Positions 5,379-5,444 of a stretch of 5,444 nucleotides of DNA are shown piece after piece. The translations under genes and the position numbers were made by a program. Origin of the DNA: Cyanobacteriota bacterium (lineage in GTDB: Bacteria > Cyanobacteriota > Cyanobacteriia > Phormidesmidales > Phormidesmidaceae); NCBI GenBank assembly GCA_027619675.1, contig JAQCHG010000166.1, positions 1 through 5,444 of the forward strand, in the 5' to 3' direction. Numbering within the stretch: position 1 is the first letter of the stretch; every line of letters begins with the position of its first letter. Below the pieces are notes generated by a model. That model was not told the origin of the DNA, searched no databases, and saw only the letters and a program-made list of their open reading frames with translations.

Positions 5379-5444
5379 TTAGCGATCGCCCTCAGTTCTG
5401 GCAACAGGCACCGCCGCCGCTGCGGGAGTGGGCTCGGGGGGAAG
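5379..5444 (-). CDS. possible 3' end of an upstream minus-strand gene (partial)
   Basis: From the window edge, one minus-strand frame gives 21 codons, reading LPPEPTPAAAAVPVARTEGDR, to a TAA at 5379-5381. The Pro/Ala-rich composition resembles a protein's linker-like C-terminal tail, and a HIP1 octamer overlaps its end. With only 66 bases there is no domain to identify, and an open frame this short can arise by chance. If real, the gene would lie about 150 bases upstream of the oxygenase on the same strand. Confidence 0.25.
   Translation of the reverse strand, partial: LPPEPTPAAAAVPVARTEGDR

Larger units (their letters stand above)
1270..5389. repeat. eight HIP1 octamers (GCGATCGC)
   Basis: Exact copies lie at 1270-1277, 1867-1874, 2132-2139, 2226-2233, 2320-2327, 2703-2710, 3819-3826 and 5382-5389. 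HIP1 is a highly iterated palindrome in many cyanobacterial genomes, so this is the main taxonomic marker here. Five lie in the MATE gene, one each in the Uma2 and oxygenase genes and one upstream of the oxygenase. None occurs in the first 1269 bases. Confidence 0.95.

Noticed and set aside
5231..5404. N-terminal extension of the oxygenase to a TTG at 5404
   Set aside because: The added residues come from a C-rich low-complexity tract and a palindromic repeat. The start at 5230 gives the N-terminal length expected for ACO.
1..5444. CRISPR array, tRNA/rRNA, prophage or a multi-gene defence system
   Set aside because: There are no regularly spaced direct repeats, no cloverleaf or rRNA-like segments and no integrase, transposase or defence genes. 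The lone Uma2 protein is not enough to propose a system.

Overview
The window looks like chromosomal DNA from a cyanobacterium. The main evidence is eight copies of the octamer GCGATCGC (HIP1, a cyanobacterial signature) in 5.4 kb, where random sequence would give about 0.1. Two PEP-CTERM protein ends, a cyanobacterial-type apocarotenoid oxygenase and a Uma2-family protein agree with this. The genus cannot be named from the sequence.

Layout. (a) Positions 1-177 hold the 3' end of a PEP-CTERM gene whose frame is broken by an in-frame TAG. A strong rho-independent terminator follows. (b) Positions 449-1117 (+) encode a complete 222-aa secreted PEP-CTERM protein with a clear Shine-Dalgarno. It ends just before a perfect 18-bp hairpin at 1143-1187. 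(c) Positions 1207-2574 (+) encode a 12-helix MATE transporter of the DinF type. (d) Positions 2621-3283 (-) encode a Uma2 (DUF820) PD-(D/E)XK nuclease-fold protein, convergent with the MATE gene. (e) Positions 3284-3739 hold no convincing gene, only a probable promoter, an inverted-repeat pair and a possible terminator. (f) Positions 3740-5230 (-) encode a full-length carotenoid cleavage oxygenase closely resembling Synechocystis ACO/Diox1. Its leader has no Shine-Dalgarno, a G-rich/C-rich tract and a small palindromic repeat. (g) The last ~65 bases may be the 3' end of another minus-strand gene.

The genes do not form one pathway or operon. The two PEP-CTERM genes are a related tandem pair probably exported and sorted by an exosortase encoded elsewhere. 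The MATE, Uma2 and oxygenase genes look like independent single-gene units, each with its own leader and orientation changes. I see no phage, CRISPR, insertion sequence, tRNA or defence island, and no convincing new multi-gene system. The most useful observations are local: the interrupted PEP-CTERM frame, the hairpin overlapping the longest possible MATE start, and the unusual oxygenase leader.
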